The notes: generated by a model not told the origin, from the letters alone. A stretch of DNA of 64,000 nucleotides from SIG578 sp045655125 (GCA_045655125.1 JAZOOR010000026.1:52909-116908), one strand, 5' to 3'; counted from the first letter of the stretch, positions 53,519 through 63,414 are shown. Made by a program: numbers and translations.

Positions 53519-54438
53519 TATTTGCCTTTTGGAAGGTTTGAAAACCATTTGAATGTTAGCGGCCATACACATCCTGCAACGGCGGTAAGCAGAAAATATC
53601 TAATTACGTCTGCGATATTTTCAATTGGAATTATCATATAAAGCGGTTCTTTAAGAAGTGATTTTATAGCGATAATAGGAATAATTCCGAGAGCTAATTT
53701 AAGTGTCTGAACCCACCAGACTGCCTGAGTTTCAAAGTTTATATATCTTTCGTCTATTTCAAAGGAAAACCATAATCCCAACATACAACCAAGCATTTTA
53801 AATGCATTGTTTGTGCCGTGCTCAAGATTTGAAATATCAATATCGGAGGGGAAAGGGAAAACGGAAACAAAAATAAGAAATGCAATCGAAAATACAGCCA
53901 TAAATAAAAATATAAAACGCATATTTCTTGTGCTGTTTTTTGCTCTTTGAATTAATGGGTAAAGTATAAAAATGAGCAGCACTGATAACGCAACGGAAAC
54001 CAGTACATCAAGGGGAGTGTGAACTCCGAGATAGAGCCTTGAAAACGGGACAAGAATACATGCTGCTATGCATAAAATACGAATGCCTTTCTGCTTATTC
54101 CATTTTGCGATTCCTCCGAATATTCCCACGGAAGACTGAGTATGCCCGCTTGGGAACGAAAATCCCGTAGCTTCTGCACGAGCGCTCTCAACTATAGTGA
54201 GAGACTTATCTCTTATCCAAGGGCGTGGAACACGTAAAATAAGTTTTAGAAATTGATTTAGGGTTGTGCCGATAAGGCCTATCGATAATAGATAGTATCC
54301 CTCATGCTTGTTTATACACCAAAAAAATACAAGGCCTATCAGGATAAAAAATGTTTCTTCTCCAAGATGTGTAATAGTGCTGAAAATAAAATCACCTACA
54401 GGTGTGCGAAGTTCTTCTAAAAAATGTAAAATCTCCAT
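53518..54438 (-). CDS. PAP2-family membrane phosphatase
   Basis: 306 residues with multiple membrane helices and the three PAP2 signatures: KLILRVPRPWIRD (motif 1), FPSGHTQSSVG (motif 2) and SRLYLGVHTPLDVL (motif 3), including the catalytic His residues. Likely dephosphorylates a lipid phosphate such as undecaprenyl pyrophosphate or phosphatidic acid. ATG 54438 follows AAGGAGG; the frame is open ten codons further up. Confidence 0.88.
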   Translation of the reverse strand: MEILHFLEELRTPVGDFIFSTITHLGEETFFILIGLVFFWCINKHEGYYLLSIGLIGTTLNQFLKLILRVPRPWIRDKSLTIVESARAEATGFSFPSGHTQSSVGIFGGIAKWNKQKGIRILCIAACILVPFSRLYLGVHTPLDVLVSVALSVLLIFILYPLIQRAKNSTRNMRFIFLFMAVFSIAFLIFVSVFPFPSDIDISNLEHGTNNAFKMLGCMLGLWFSFEIDERYINFETQAVWWVQTLKLALGIIPIIAIKSLLKEPLYMIIPIENIADVIRYFLLTAVAGCVWPLTFKWFSNLPKGK

Positions 54439-54559
54439 TGTCAGCCTCCTTGCTTTAAAGTATATCATATCTCATAAAAAAATTCTATAATATTTTGTTT
54501 TTCGGTGGACAGACAAAAAGATTTTTAATGAGAATATATTTTAAAAAAGGAGTGATTTT

Positions 54560-55240
54560 ATGTTTTTTGAAATACTTAATATCCTTAGTTCAATTTTTCA
54601 CTTTGCCTTGCACCTCACCGGAGAAAGCTTTCCCAAACCGCTCTCATCCAAAGAGGAAAAAGAGTGCTTTGAAAGAATGTCAAAAGGTGATGGCGCAGCA
54701 AGAAGCCGTGTAATAGAACACAATCTGCGACTTGTAGCGCATATAGTTAAGAAATATCACTCAAGCGGAGTTGAGCAGGATGACCTAATATCAATTGGAA
54801 CCATAGGGCTTATTAAAGCAGTTTCTGGATACAGCTATAAAAAGGAAACAAAGTTTGCAACCTATGCCTCGCGTTGTATAGAAAATGAAATATTAATGTA
54901 TTTCAGAAGCCTTAAAAAAACGTCGCAGGAGATTTTTATAAGTGAGCCTATTGATACCGATTCGGAGGGCAACTCACTATCGCTAATAGATATAGTTGCG
55001 GATGAACGGGATATTACCGATGATATTGAGCTTAAAATGCAAAGCGAAAAGCTTTATAGATATATTGTTGAGTGCTTAACTCCACGAGAACGAACGATAG
55101 TTAAGCTAAGATACGGGCTTTGTTCTACAGCTCCACTTACTCAGCGAGAGGTAGCGGATAAACTCAAAATATCTCGCTCGTATGTAAGTCGTATTGAGAA
55201 AAAAGCACTTATTAAGCTAAGGAAGAGATTTGAGCAGTAA
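54560..55240 (+). CDS. sigK: Sporulation sigma factor sigma-K
   Basis: Late mother-cell sigma factor directing coat and cortex genes. 226 residues: a hydrophobic pro-sequence (first about 20 residues, FFEILNILSSIFHFALHL) of the type removed by SpoIVFB, region 2 (EHNLRLVAHIVKKYHSSGVEQDDLISIGT; KFATYASRCIENEILMYFR), and region 4 (LTPRERTIVKLRYGL; ISRSYVSRIEKKAL). The gene is continuous, with no skin-type interruption. AAAAAGGAG before the ATG. Confidence 0.95.
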   Translation: MFFEILNILSSIFHFALHLTGESFPKPLSSKEEKECFERMSKGDGAARSRVIEHNLRLVAHIVKKYHSSGVEQDDLISIGTIGLIKAVSGYSYKKETKFATYASRCIENEILMYFRSLKKTSQEIFISEPIDTDSEGNSLSLIDIVADERDITDDIELKMQSEKLYRYIVECLTPRERTIVKLRYGLCSTAPLTQREVADKLKISRSYVSRIEKKALIKLRKRFEQ

Positions 55241-55244
55241 AATA

Positions 55245-55273
55245 TTGACACAAGGTGTCTTTTGGTTTAATAT
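55245..55273 (+). promoter_or_regulatory. Promoter of the small membrane protein gene
   Basis: TTGACA (55245-55250), 17-base spacer, TAATAT (55268-55273), five bases after the sigK stop. Confidence 0.75.
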
Positions 55274-55304
55274 ATGAATATCTTTAAATACAAAGAGGTT
55301 TAAT

Positions 55305-55769
55305 ATGAAAACATTTCGTTCAAAAAGCAACCTTGTTTTCGGATTAATATTTTTTTCGGTTATTTTCATATATGAAATCCCTATGTTTATAAGCATTATG
55401 GGTAGGTCTAATATTGTCTATTCAAGCCTGCTTTTGCTTATTGTTCCGCTTTTGATTTCCATTTATATGCTTGTTGTTGGCTTGCAAGTTATTTACATAG
55501 ATAAAAATGGAATCAGCTTGAAAATTTTCGGAATTAAAATTAAAGAGATTGCATGGGATGATATCAACGAAGCAGGAATAGGAAAAATAAATCTTAACAA
55601 AAAGAAATATGTCAGACAGCTTTATGTTTCTGTTCGCCGAATAAAAGAAAATGAACTTGAAAATATGGACTGTCTTAGATTTCAGTCGGGAATTATATGG
55701 TTTGACTATTCCTTGACAGCGCAAAAACACCTTGAGTTCCATCTTGGAATGACGGATTCTATAGATTAA
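55305..55769 (+). CDS. Small membrane protein with PH-like domain
   Basis: 154 residues, not recognised as a named gene. Two hydrophobic helices (about 10-32 and 40-62) are followed by a soluble part VIYIDKNGISLKIFGIKIKEIAWDDI, whose alternation resembles bacterial PH-type (bPH) domains found after paired helices. Own promoter and AAAGAGG site; flanked by sigK and a terminator, so it is a single-gene unit. Confidence 0.7.
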   Translation: MKTFRSKSNLVFGLIFFSVIFIYEIPMFISIMGRSNIVYSSLLLLIVPLLISIYMLVVGLQVIYIDKNGISLKIFGIKIKEIAWDDINEAGIGKINLNKKKYVRQLYVSVRRIKENELENMDCLRFQSGIIWFDYSLTAQKHLEFHLGMTDSID

Positions 55770-55798
55770 ATACTTAAGCTAAAAACGAAAAAATAATT

Positions 55799-55840
55799 AA
55801 AATCTCCCGTGACTTAAAAATTACGGGAGATTTTGTATTT
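55799..55840 (+). terminator. Terminator before miaB
   Basis: AAAATCTCCCGT (55799-55810) / ACGGGAGATTTT (55823-55834), then GTATTTTTTATT. Confidence 0.85.
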
Positions 55841-55855
55841 TTTATTAAATTTAAC

Positions 55856-55884
55856 TTGAAGAAATGCTATAAAAATGATATAAT
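55856..55884 (+). promoter_or_regulatory. Promoter of the miaB-mutSL operon
   Basis: TTGAAG (55856-55861), 17-base spacer, TATAAT (55879-55884), 45 bases before the miaB start. Confidence 0.8.
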
Positions 55885-55928
55885 ATTTCTTAACTATGCA
55901 GGATAATTTTTAAGCGGAGGAAAAACTG

Positions 55929-57356
55929 TTGTCGGATATAGAAAAAAACCGTTTTGTTTCTGATTTAGAGCTTGACAAACAAAGGGAATATGCTAGCAGA
56001 GTTAAGGAAATATTATCCTTGCGGTATCCAATAAATTATGTTCCTTCTGCGTTTGTTCACTCCTATGGCTGTCAACAAAATGTATCAGACGGAGAAAAGA
56101 TTAAGGGCGTTCTGTCGCAGATGGGTTATAAAATGACCGATTCACCTGATAATGCTGATTTTGTAATGTATAATACCTGTGCTGTCAGGGAACATGCGGA
56201 GCAAAGGGTGTTTGGAAATGTCGGCGCTCTAAAGAATGTTAAAAGGCGCCGACCTGATATGCTTATAGGTCTTTGCGGATGTATGACTCAGCAAGAGAGC
56301 GTTGCGGACAAGCTCAAAAGAAGCTTTCCTTTTGTGGATATTGTGCTTGGAACTAATATGATGCACAAGCTTCCTGAAATTATATACAAAAAACTGACTG
56401 AGGGCAAGCGTGTTTTTGACCTAAGCTCTGCGGATGGAATGATAGCCGAGGGAATTCCCACTCTGCGTGATGGAAGCAGTAAGGCGTGGGTGCCCATTAT
56501 GTATGGCTGCAATAATTTCTGTTCCTACTGTATTGTTCCTTATGTAAGGGGTAGAGAGAGGAGCAGAAGAAGCTGTGATATTATAGCTGAGGTAAAAGAG
56601 CTTGTTAATAATGGATACAAGGAAATTACATTGCTTGGACAGAATGTAAATTCCTATGGTAAAGAAAACGGAGAAATCAACTTTCCTCAGCTACTTTACA
56701 AATTAAACGAAATAGACGGAGATTTCCGTATACGGTTTATGACTTCACATCCAAAGGATGCTACTTATGAGCTTATTGATGCTATTGCGGACTGCGAAAA
56801 AGTGTGCAAGCATCTTCATCTTCCCGTGCAGAGCGGATCTGACCGAATTCTTAAGGAAATGAACCGAAAATATACTGTTTCAGATTATCTTGAAAAGATA
56901 AGATATGCCCGCGAGAGAATACCCGATGTAAGCTTTACAAGTGATATTATTGTTGGCTTTCCAAATGAAATGGATGAAGATTTTGAAGGTACTCTTGAGC
57001 TAATAAAAACTGTCGGATACGACCTTTTATACACCTTTATCTATTCAAAACGTCCGGGAACTCCTGCCGCAGAGATGGAAGACATAATCAGCGATGAGAG
57101 AAAATCTGAACGTTTCAGACGGCTACTTTCGGTTCAGGAAGAAATTGCATATAAAAGATTATCTGATATGAGCGGTAAAATCTTTAAGGTGCTATGCGAG
57201 GGAGAGGGAAGAGTTCTCAGTAATTCTCTCTGTGGTAGAGCAGATAATAATATTATGGTTGAATTTGAAAACAACGGACTAGCTAAAGAGGGAGAGTTTG
57301 TTAATGTTAAAATAACCTCTTCCAAAGGATATGTTTTAATCGGAGAAATTGTATAA
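55929..57356 (+). CDS. miaB: tRNA-2-methylthio-N6-dimethylallyladenosine synthase
   Basis: Radical-SAM methylthiotransferase modifying A37 of tRNAs after MiaA. 475 residues: N-terminal MTTase domain with three cluster cysteines (SYGCQQN, YNTCAVRE, LCGCMTQ), the radical-SAM motif CNNFCSYC, and a C-terminal TRAM domain. TTG start behind GCGGAGGA. First gene of the operon that ends with miaA, so both steps of the same tRNA modification flank mutS-mutL. Confidence 0.95.
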   Translation: MSDIEKNRFVSDLELDKQREYASRVKEILSLRYPINYVPSAFVHSYGCQQNVSDGEKIKGVLSQMGYKMTDSPDNADFVMYNTCAVREHAEQRVFGNVGALKNVKRRRPDMLIGLCGCMTQQESVADKLKRSFPFVDIVLGTNMMHKLPEIIYKKLTEGKRVFDLSSADGMIAEGIPTLRDGSSKAWVPIMYGCNNFCSYCIVPYVRGRERSRRSCDIIAEVKELVNNGYKEITLLGQNVNSYGKENGEINFPQLLYKLNEIDGDFRIRFMTSHPKDATYELIDAIADCEKVCKHLHLPVQSGSDRILKEMNRKYTVSDYLEKIRYARERIPDVSFTSDIIVGFPNEMDEDFEGTLELIKTVGYDLLYTFIYSKRPGTPAAEMEDIISDERKSERFRRLLSVQEEIAYKRLSDMSGKIFKVLCEGEGRVLSNSLCGRADNNIMVEFENNGLAKEGEFVNVKITSSKGYVLIGEIV

Positions 57357-57369
57357 AGGAGAAATTAAA

Positions 57370-57780
57370 ATGGATGTTATTAAAGCTGTAAGAGAACTTG
57401 GTAAGGCTCTTCAGGAGAGCGAAGCATATATATCAATGAACGAAGCGCGTCTGAAAAACGATAAAAACCTCGACTTGCAGGAAAAAATCAGTAATTTTAA
57501 TCTTAAAAAAATTGCTCTTAATAGGGAAACTACCCGTGAGCAAAAGGATAGCGATAAAATTTCCAGACTTGATCGTGAAATGCGTGAAATTTACCAGGAA
57601 ATAATGAATGATCCCGATATGAAAGCATATTCAGATGCTAAAAGTAAAGTTGACGAGCTGATGAAAAAAATTGAATTTGTTCTCGGTTCAGCGCTCAATG
57701 GTCAGGACCCAGAAACAGTAGAAATCCCCGAAAGCGCAGGATGCAGCGGAAATTGCGCAAGCTGCGCAGGCTGTCACTAA
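57370..57780 (+). CDS. YlbF/YmcA-family protein (RicA-like)
   Basis: 136 residues, mostly helical, of the YlbF/YmcA family; in Bacillus ymcA (ricA) also lies between miaB and mutS. RicA works with RicF and RicT as an Fe-S cluster complex promoting RNA maturation with RNase Y. The C-terminus here has a cysteine cluster (AGCSGNCASCAGCH), consistent with cluster binding. ATG at 57370 follows AAAGGAGAA. Orthology to RicA rather than RicF rests on position. Confidence 0.8.
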   Translation: MDVIKAVRELGKALQESEAYISMNEARLKNDKNLDLQEKISNFNLKKIALNRETTREQKDSDKISRLDREMREIYQEIMNDPDMKAYSDAKSKVDELMKKIEFVLGSALNGQDPETVEIPESAGCSGNCASCAGCH

Positions 57781-57802
57781 AAAATAGACGAGGAGAGATT
57801 TT

Positions 57803-60424
57803 GTGGGACAGTTATCACCTATGATGAGGCAGTATCTTGAAATCAAGGAGCATCATAAGGATCAAATTCTGTTTTTCAGAATGGGAGATTTTTATGAGAT
57901 GTTTTTTGACGACGCAATTTTAGCCTCGCGCGAGTTGGAACTTCAGCTAACAGGAAAAAATTGCGGAATGGATGAACGCGCCAAGATGTGCGGCGTTCCA
58001 TATCACAGCTGCGAATCATATATTGCCCGACTTATTGATAAGGGGTACAAGGTTGCCATATGCGAACAGGTTGAGGACCCCTCTAAAGCAAAGGGACTTG
58101 TCAAGCGCGATGTTGTCCGTGTTGTTACTCCCGGAACGGTTGTTGAAGGCAGTATGCTTGATGAATCGAAAAATAACTATATTTGCGCTATAGATCTCGA
58201 AACAAGCGGTGCAGGTGTTGTTTTTGCTGATGTTTCTACTGGCGAAATCAAGGCAACATCCTTTTCAGAGGGCGATGTCGTTGTTAAAGTTGTAAATGAG
58301 CTAAGCCGGTTCTCTCCGCGAGAGGTACTGCTTTGTCCTAACAGTTCAAACAACGGTAATATTACACAGTTTGTTAAAAACCGTCTTAATGCTGCCGTAA
58401 CTGTTATGTCAAAAGATTCTCTTGATATAAAGCTTGCAAAACAAACCATCTTGTCTCAGTTCAATATTTCATCACTCTCCGAAATAAAAATAGAAGCTTA
58501 TCCGCTTATAGTGCAAGCTCTCGGCGGTCTGTTTGATTATCTGCAGGAAACGCAGATAACAGGACTAAGCCGTCTTGATAGAGTTGAGCTGTATAAAACA
58601 GAACAGTATATGAATCTTGATATATCCGCCCGTCAGAATTTGGAGCTTACACGCAGTATGCACAAGGGTGAGAAATACGGCACGCTTTTGTGGGTGCTTG
58701 ATCATACTCAGACTGCTATGGGGCAGAGACTGCTCAGAAACTATATCGAGCAACCACTGATGAGTATAAGCGATATAACAAGAAGACAGAATGCTGTATC
58801 CGAGCTATATGATAATAGCGTTATGCGTGAGGAAATCCGCGAAAAGCTTAAAAATATATATGACCTCAAACGTATTTTAACAAGAGTTGTTTTTGGTAAC
58901 GTAAGCCCGAGAGAGCTCAATTCTCTTGCTTATACAGCCGAGCAAATTCCGCCGATTATAAATTCACTCAGCAGTGCAAACAGTGCGCTTCTTCGCGATC
59001 TTGCCTCTAATATTGACCCTCTGAGAGATATACGCGATATGATAACTCAAACTATTGACGATGAGCCTGCTGCAATTCTTCGCGACGGAGGATATATACG
59101 CGAGGGCTTCAATAGTGATTTAGACACTCTTCGTGACATTTTAAGCAATAATAAAACTTTTCTTGCTAAAATTGAAGCGAACGAGAAAGAAAGAACGGGT
59201 ATAAGAACTCTCAAAGTCGGCTATAACAAGGTTTTTGGCTATTATATTGAGGTCTCAAAATCATTTGTGGATCAGGTGCCTGAGGAATACATAAGAAAGC
59301 AAACCCTTACAGGTGGAGAGCGCTATATTACTCAGGAACTTAAAGAAATTGAAGCAAAGATGCTTACAGCGGGAGAACGCTCGATAGCGCTTGAGTATGA
59401 GCTGTTTACAGAACTTCGTAATAAGGTTGCGTCTCAGCTTGATAGAATTCAAAGAACGGCCGAGGCACTGTCTGTGCTGGATGTTATGTGCTGCTTTGCA
59501 CATGTTGCTATTACCAACAATTATGTTTGTCCTGCACTTAATGCTTCGGGTGAGCTTCGCATTAAAGAGGGTAGACACCCCGTTGTTGAGCAGCTTACAA
59601 TGACGCCGTTTGTTCCCAACGATACCACACTTGATACAAACGATAATGCTATTGCGATTATTACCGGTCCTAATATGGCGGGTAAATCTACATATATGCG
59701 TCAGGTTGCACTTATAAATATTATGGCGCAGATTGGAAGCTTTGTTCCCGCAAAGGATGCTAGTATCGCTATTGTTGACAGTGTTTTTACAAGAATTGGT
59801 GCCTCGGACGATTTGGCATCAGGCCAGTCAACCTTTATGATGGAAATGAATGAGGTTTCCTATATCCTGAAAAATGCAACCAAACAGAGCCTACTTATAC
59901 TTGATGAGGTCGGAAGAGGTACATCAACCTTTGATGGAATGAGTATTGCAAGAGCTGTTCTTGAGTATATAGCAAACAAGAAAAAGCTTGGAGCTAAAAC
60001 ACTTTTTGCCACTCATTATCACGAGCTTTCTGTGCTTGAGGACAAGCTATCCAATGTTAAAAATTATAATATAATGGTCAAAAAGCGCGGGGAAGAAATC
60101 ATATTCCTGCGTAGAATTGTGCGCGGTGGCACAGATGATAGCTATGGCATAGATGTTGCACGCCTTTCGGGAATTCCCAATGAGATTATTTCCCGAGCCA
60201 AAGAGATATTAAAAAGCTTGGAACAAGGCAAGGAGATTGAGTTTAAAGGAAATGTTACATCAGAGCCCGTTTCAGCCGATGACAGTTATCAAATTTCTTT
60301 TGAAACATCAAATAATCTTCCTATAGTTGATAAAATTCGCGCAATAGATGTCGATGTGCTCACTCCAAGAGAAGCTATCAATATTTTGTTTGAGCTTAAA
60401 AAGATGGCAGACGATGAAAAATAA
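57803..60424 (+). CDS. mutS: DNA mismatch repair protein MutS
   Basis: Mismatch sensor. 873 residues: the mismatch-binding Phe-x-Glu is in FFRMGDFYEMF (about 25-35), followed by connector, lever and clamp domains, the ATPase with TGPNMAGKSTYMRQ, LILDEVGRGTSTFDG and ATHYHEL, and a C-terminal helix region ending DEK. GTG start with GAGGAGA six to nine bases before. Followed by mutL after 14 bases. Confidence 0.97.
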   Translation: MGQLSPMMRQYLEIKEHHKDQILFFRMGDFYEMFFDDAILASRELELQLTGKNCGMDERAKMCGVPYHSCESYIARLIDKGYKVAICEQVEDPSKAKGLVKRDVVRVVTPGTVVEGSMLDESKNNYICAIDLETSGAGVVFADVSTGEIKATSFSEGDVVVKVVNELSRFSPREVLLCPNSSNNGNITQFVKNRLNAAVTVMSKDSLDIKLAKQTILSQFNISSLSEIKIEAYPLIVQALGGLFDYLQETQITGLSRLDRVELYKTEQYMNLDISARQNLELTRSMHKGEKYGTLLWVLDHTQTAMGQRLLRNYIEQPLMSISDITRRQNAVSELYDNSVMREEIREKLKNIYDLKRILTRVVFGNVSPRELNSLAYTAEQIPPIINSLSSANSALLRDLASNIDPLRDIRDMITQTIDDEPAAILRDGGYIREGFNSDLDTLRDILSNNKTFLAKIEANEKERTGIRTLKVGYNKVFGYYIEVSKSFVDQVPEEYIRKQTLTGGERYITQELKEIEAKMLTAGERSIALEYELFTELRNKVASQLDRIQRTAEALSVLDVMCCFAHVAITNNYVCPALNASGELRIKEGRHPVVEQLTMTPFVPNDTTLDTNDNAIAIITGPNMAGKSTYMRQVALINIMAQIGSFVPAKDASIAIVDSVFTRIGASDDLASGQSTFMMEMNEVSYILKNATKQSLLILDEVGRGTSTFDGMSIARAVLEYIANKKKLGAKTLFATHYHELSVLEDKLSNVKNYNIMVKKRGEEIIFLRRIVRGGTDDSYGIDVARLSGIPNEIISRAKEILKSLEQGKEIEFKGNVTSEPVSADDSYQISFETSNNLPIVDKIRAIDVDVLTPREAINILFELKKMADDEK

Positions 60425-60438
60425 GGGAGGTGTAAACC

Positions 60439-62421
60439 TTGGGTGAAATTCGCGTTCTTGATAAAAAAATTGCAGAGCTTATAGCGGCAGGCGAGGTAAT
60501 TGAGCGCCCCGCCTCTATAGTTAAGGAGCTTTTGGAAAATTCTATTGATGCAGGAGCTACGCATATTACAGTTGAAATTAAAAGCGGCGGAATAGAGCTT
60601 ATCCGTGTCAGCGATGACGGAAAGGGAATTGCTTCCGAAGATGCAGAAACAGCTTTTCTGCGCCACGCAACAAGCAAGGTGCGAACTGCCTCGGATTTGG
60701 ATGAGATTTTTACCCTTGGTTTTCGTGGAGAGGCTCTTGCTTCGATTTGTGCCGTTTCACGAGTTTCTATGCTTACAAGACAATCCGACGCAGATATTGG
60801 ATGCCTTGTTGAAATTGCAGGCGGAGAACTTGTAGAGAAACAAGAGGCTGGTTGCCCTGTCGGAACAACAATTATAGTAAAAAATGTCTTTTACAACACT
60901 CCTGCAAGAATGAAATTTCTTAAAAAAGATGTTTCTGAGGCAAATGCTGTTGCGTCGATTGTTGAGAAAATCGCGATTTCTAATCCACATATTGCCTTTA
61001 AGTTTATTCGCGACGGAAAAATTGATTTGCAAACCGTGGGCGACGGCAAGCTTTTTTCGGCAATACACAGTGTATTTGGAAAAAACTTTGGGGATACTCT
61101 TCTGCCTGTTTCATTTGAAAAGAATGGGGTTAAAATAGAGGGATATATATCAAAAGCTCTAAACGCAAGGGCGAAACGCTCAATGCAGTATTTCTTTTTA
61201 AACGGAAGAACAGTAAAAAATATTACAATGACCGTTGCTCTTGAAGAAGCATTTAAGGGCTCTATTATGGTTGGGAAATTTCCTGCTTGCGTATTAATGG
61301 TAAATATCTCCCCCTCTATAGTTGACGTAAATGTTCACCCGACTAAAACAGAGGTCAGATTTTCTGATGAACGAATTATATATGATGCGGTGTATTTTGC
61401 CTGCAAAACTGCACTTTCATCAGATAATGCTGAAGCAGATATGGTTTTAAGGCAAAATACAGTGCCCAAGAACTTTCAAAATGCTGTTAAGTTTAAAGGC
61501 TTTACAGATATTGGCGAGCAAACAAAGTTTGAAATGCCTCAATTCGTTAACAAAACAGCGGATAGTCCCATAAAAACTGATATTGCAGAGCATAAAATTG
61601 TAATTGAAGCGGCTGACAAAATAGATTTCTCGAAAAAACCTCAAGATACTGTTATTCTTTCTGATGATTCTATATTCCCGCTCAAGAACAGTGAATTAGC
61701 CATAAATCGTGTTACAGAGCCTTTGTTTAGCAAAAAAGAGTCTGATTGTACCGAAATTCATAATAGTGTAGTTGTCCCTTCTGCGCCTGAAACCTCTACC
61801 GAAAGCACACAACAAACAACTCGAATAACAAATGAAATTGACGAGAGATTTGCTGGCGCTAAGATAATTGGTGAGCTGTTTGGTACATACATTTTGATGG
61901 AATGTGAAAATTCACTCTACATGATAGATAAACACGCGGCTCACGAAAGGCTCATTTATAATAAACTAAAATCTGAAGCAGGTGATGCTCAGCGTCAATA
62001 CCTTTTAGAGCCTGTTGTTGCAAAGCTTGCTCGCGAGGAATATGATACTCTTTTACAGCATAAAGAAACAGTTATGTCGGTAGGATTTGAAATTGAAGAT
62101 TTTGGTAGAGGCTCGGTAATTATTCGCAGTGTTCCGCCGTTTGTGCCAAGTGATGAGGCGGTTTCTGTACTTTCTGAGGTCGCATCAAACCTTCAGAATT
62201 GCAAAAAAGAGATTACACCCCAGATACTTGATGAAATATATCACACAATAGCTTGCCGCTCTGCTATCAAGGCACACGATAAGAGTAGCAGCTTTGAGTG
62301 GTCATTCCTTGTTGAGTGTCTCAGACAGGAATCCGATGTTAAGTATTGCCCTCACGGCAGACCGGTTGCTGCTAAAATTTCTAAAACAGAAATAGAAAAA
62401 AGATTTGGAAGAATTCAGTAG
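60439..62421 (+). CDS. mutL: DNA mismatch repair protein MutL
   Basis: Matchmaker and probable nicking endonuclease. 660 residues: GHKL ATPase (ELLENSIDAGA, DDGKGI, ATSKV, LGFRGEAL), a long low-complexity linker (about 340-460), and the C-terminal domain. The endonuclease motif reads DKHAAHERLIYN (497-508) against the canonical DQHAxxExxxxE, so the final acidic residue is Asn508; the zinc-site partners ACRSAIKAHD and CPHGRP (637-642) are present. TTG start behind GGGAGGTG. Confidence 0.95.
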   Translation: MGEIRVLDKKIAELIAAGEVIERPASIVKELLENSIDAGATHITVEIKSGGIELIRVSDDGKGIASEDAETAFLRHATSKVRTASDLDEIFTLGFRGEALASICAVSRVSMLTRQSDADIGCLVEIAGGELVEKQEAGCPVGTTIIVKNVFYNTPARMKFLKKDVSEANAVASIVEKIAISNPHIAFKFIRDGKIDLQTVGDGKLFSAIHSVFGKNFGDTLLPVSFEKNGVKIEGYISKALNARAKRSMQYFFLNGRTVKNITMTVALEEAFKGSIMVGKFPACVLMVNISPSIVDVNVHPTKTEVRFSDERIIYDAVYFACKTALSSDNAEADMVLRQNTVPKNFQNAVKFKGFTDIGEQTKFEMPQFVNKTADSPIKTDIAEHKIVIEAADKIDFSKKPQDTVILSDDSIFPLKNSELAINRVTEPLFSKKESDCTEIHNSVVVPSAPETSTESTQQTTRITNEIDERFAGAKIIGELFGTYILMECENSLYMIDKHAAHERLIYNKLKSEAGDAQRQYLLEPVVAKLAREEYDTLLQHKETVMSVGFEIEDFGRGSVIIRSVPPFVPSDEAVSVLSEVASNLQNCKKEITPQILDEIYHTIACRSAIKAHDKSSSFEWSFLVECLRQESDVKYCPHGRPVAAKISKTEIEKRFGRIQ

Positions 62422-62432
62422 GAGGCGTTTTC

Positions 62433-63389
62433 TTGAAAAAGGATAAAATACCTTTTGTAGCTGTTGTTGGTCCAACCGCTTCGGGTAAAACTTCTCTTTC
62501 TATTGCTCTTGCAAAACTATATGATGCAGAAATAATTTCTGCTGATTCAATGCAGATTTATAAAGGAATGGATATCGCAACTGCCAAACCTACAAAAGAG
62601 GAAATGCAGGGAATAGAGCATCATTTGATTGATTTTGTTGATATCTCAAGAAAATTTTCTGTTGCAGATTATCTTTCCTGTGCGCGCAAGTGTATAAGTG
62701 ATATACATTCAAGAAAAAAGAATATCATAGTTGTCGGAGGCACGGGTCTATACATAAATAGCCTTGTTGATAACATTCAGTTTGAAGATGAGGCTGAAAA
62801 TGAACTGCGTACAGAGCTTATAAGCGATGCTGAAAAATTTGGTGGAGCATATATGCTATCAGAACTTAAAAAACTCGACCCCGAATATGCTGAATTACTT
62901 CACGAAAATGATATTACAAGAATTATTAGGGGAATTGAGATTAACCGCTTGTTCGGGCATACCATGAACGAGCACAAACGTATTTCACGAGAGTGTGAGT
63001 CGCCATACGATGTCTGTATGCTCGGAATAAATTATCGTGACCGCCAAAAGCTGTATGATCGTATCGATAAGCGCGTTGAAATAATGCTCGAAAGCGGACT
63101 TGAAGAAGAGGCTAAATTCTTTTTTGATAAGTTTGACAGCAGTAAAACCGCTGTTCAGGCAATAGGATACAAGGAATTGTTTCCTTATCTTGAAGGAAAA
63201 ATATCACTTGATGAAGCTGCAGAGAATTTAAAGAGAGCAACAAGAAACTATGCAAAAAGGCAGCTTACGTGGTTTAGAAAAGACGAGCGTATTCATTGGA
63301 TTTATGCCGATGAAATGGATAAAAATGAGATGATTTTTTTTGCAAAAAAGGTTTGCGATTTATTTTATTCAAATAGCGAAAAAAGTTGA
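62433..63389 (+). CDS. miaA: tRNA dimethylallyltransferase
   Basis: Adds the isopentenyl group to A37 of tRNAs reading U-starting codons. 318 residues: P-loop GPTASGKTSLS, SADSMQIYKGMDIATAKP, VGGTGLYINSL, and the C-terminal TRNYAKRQLTWFRKD. TTG start, AGGAGG seven bases upstream. Last gene before a new promoter. Confidence 0.96.
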   Translation: MKKDKIPFVAVVGPTASGKTSLSIALAKLYDAEIISADSMQIYKGMDIATAKPTKEEMQGIEHHLIDFVDISRKFSVADYLSCARKCISDIHSRKKNIIVVGGTGLYINSLVDNIQFEDEAENELRTELISDAEKFGGAYMLSELKKLDPEYAELLHENDITRIIRGIEINRLFGHTMNEHKRISRECESPYDVCMLGINYRDRQKLYDRIDKRVEIMLESGLEEEAKFFFDKFDSSKTAVQAIGYKELFPYLEGKISLDEAAENLKRATRNYAKRQLTWFRKDERIHWIYADEMDKNEMIFFAKKVCDLFYSNSEKS

Positions 63390-63414
63390 TTTTTTCACTA
63401 ATGTATGGTAAAAT
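63386..63414 (+). promoter_or_regulatory. Promoter before the last gene
   Basis: TTGATT (63386-63391), 17-base spacer, TAAAAT (63409-63414); the -35 overlaps the miaA stop. Confidence 0.7.

Noticed and set aside
54560..55240. sigK interrupted by a skin-type element
   Set aside because: The gene is continuous with both conserved sigma regions and a normal length.
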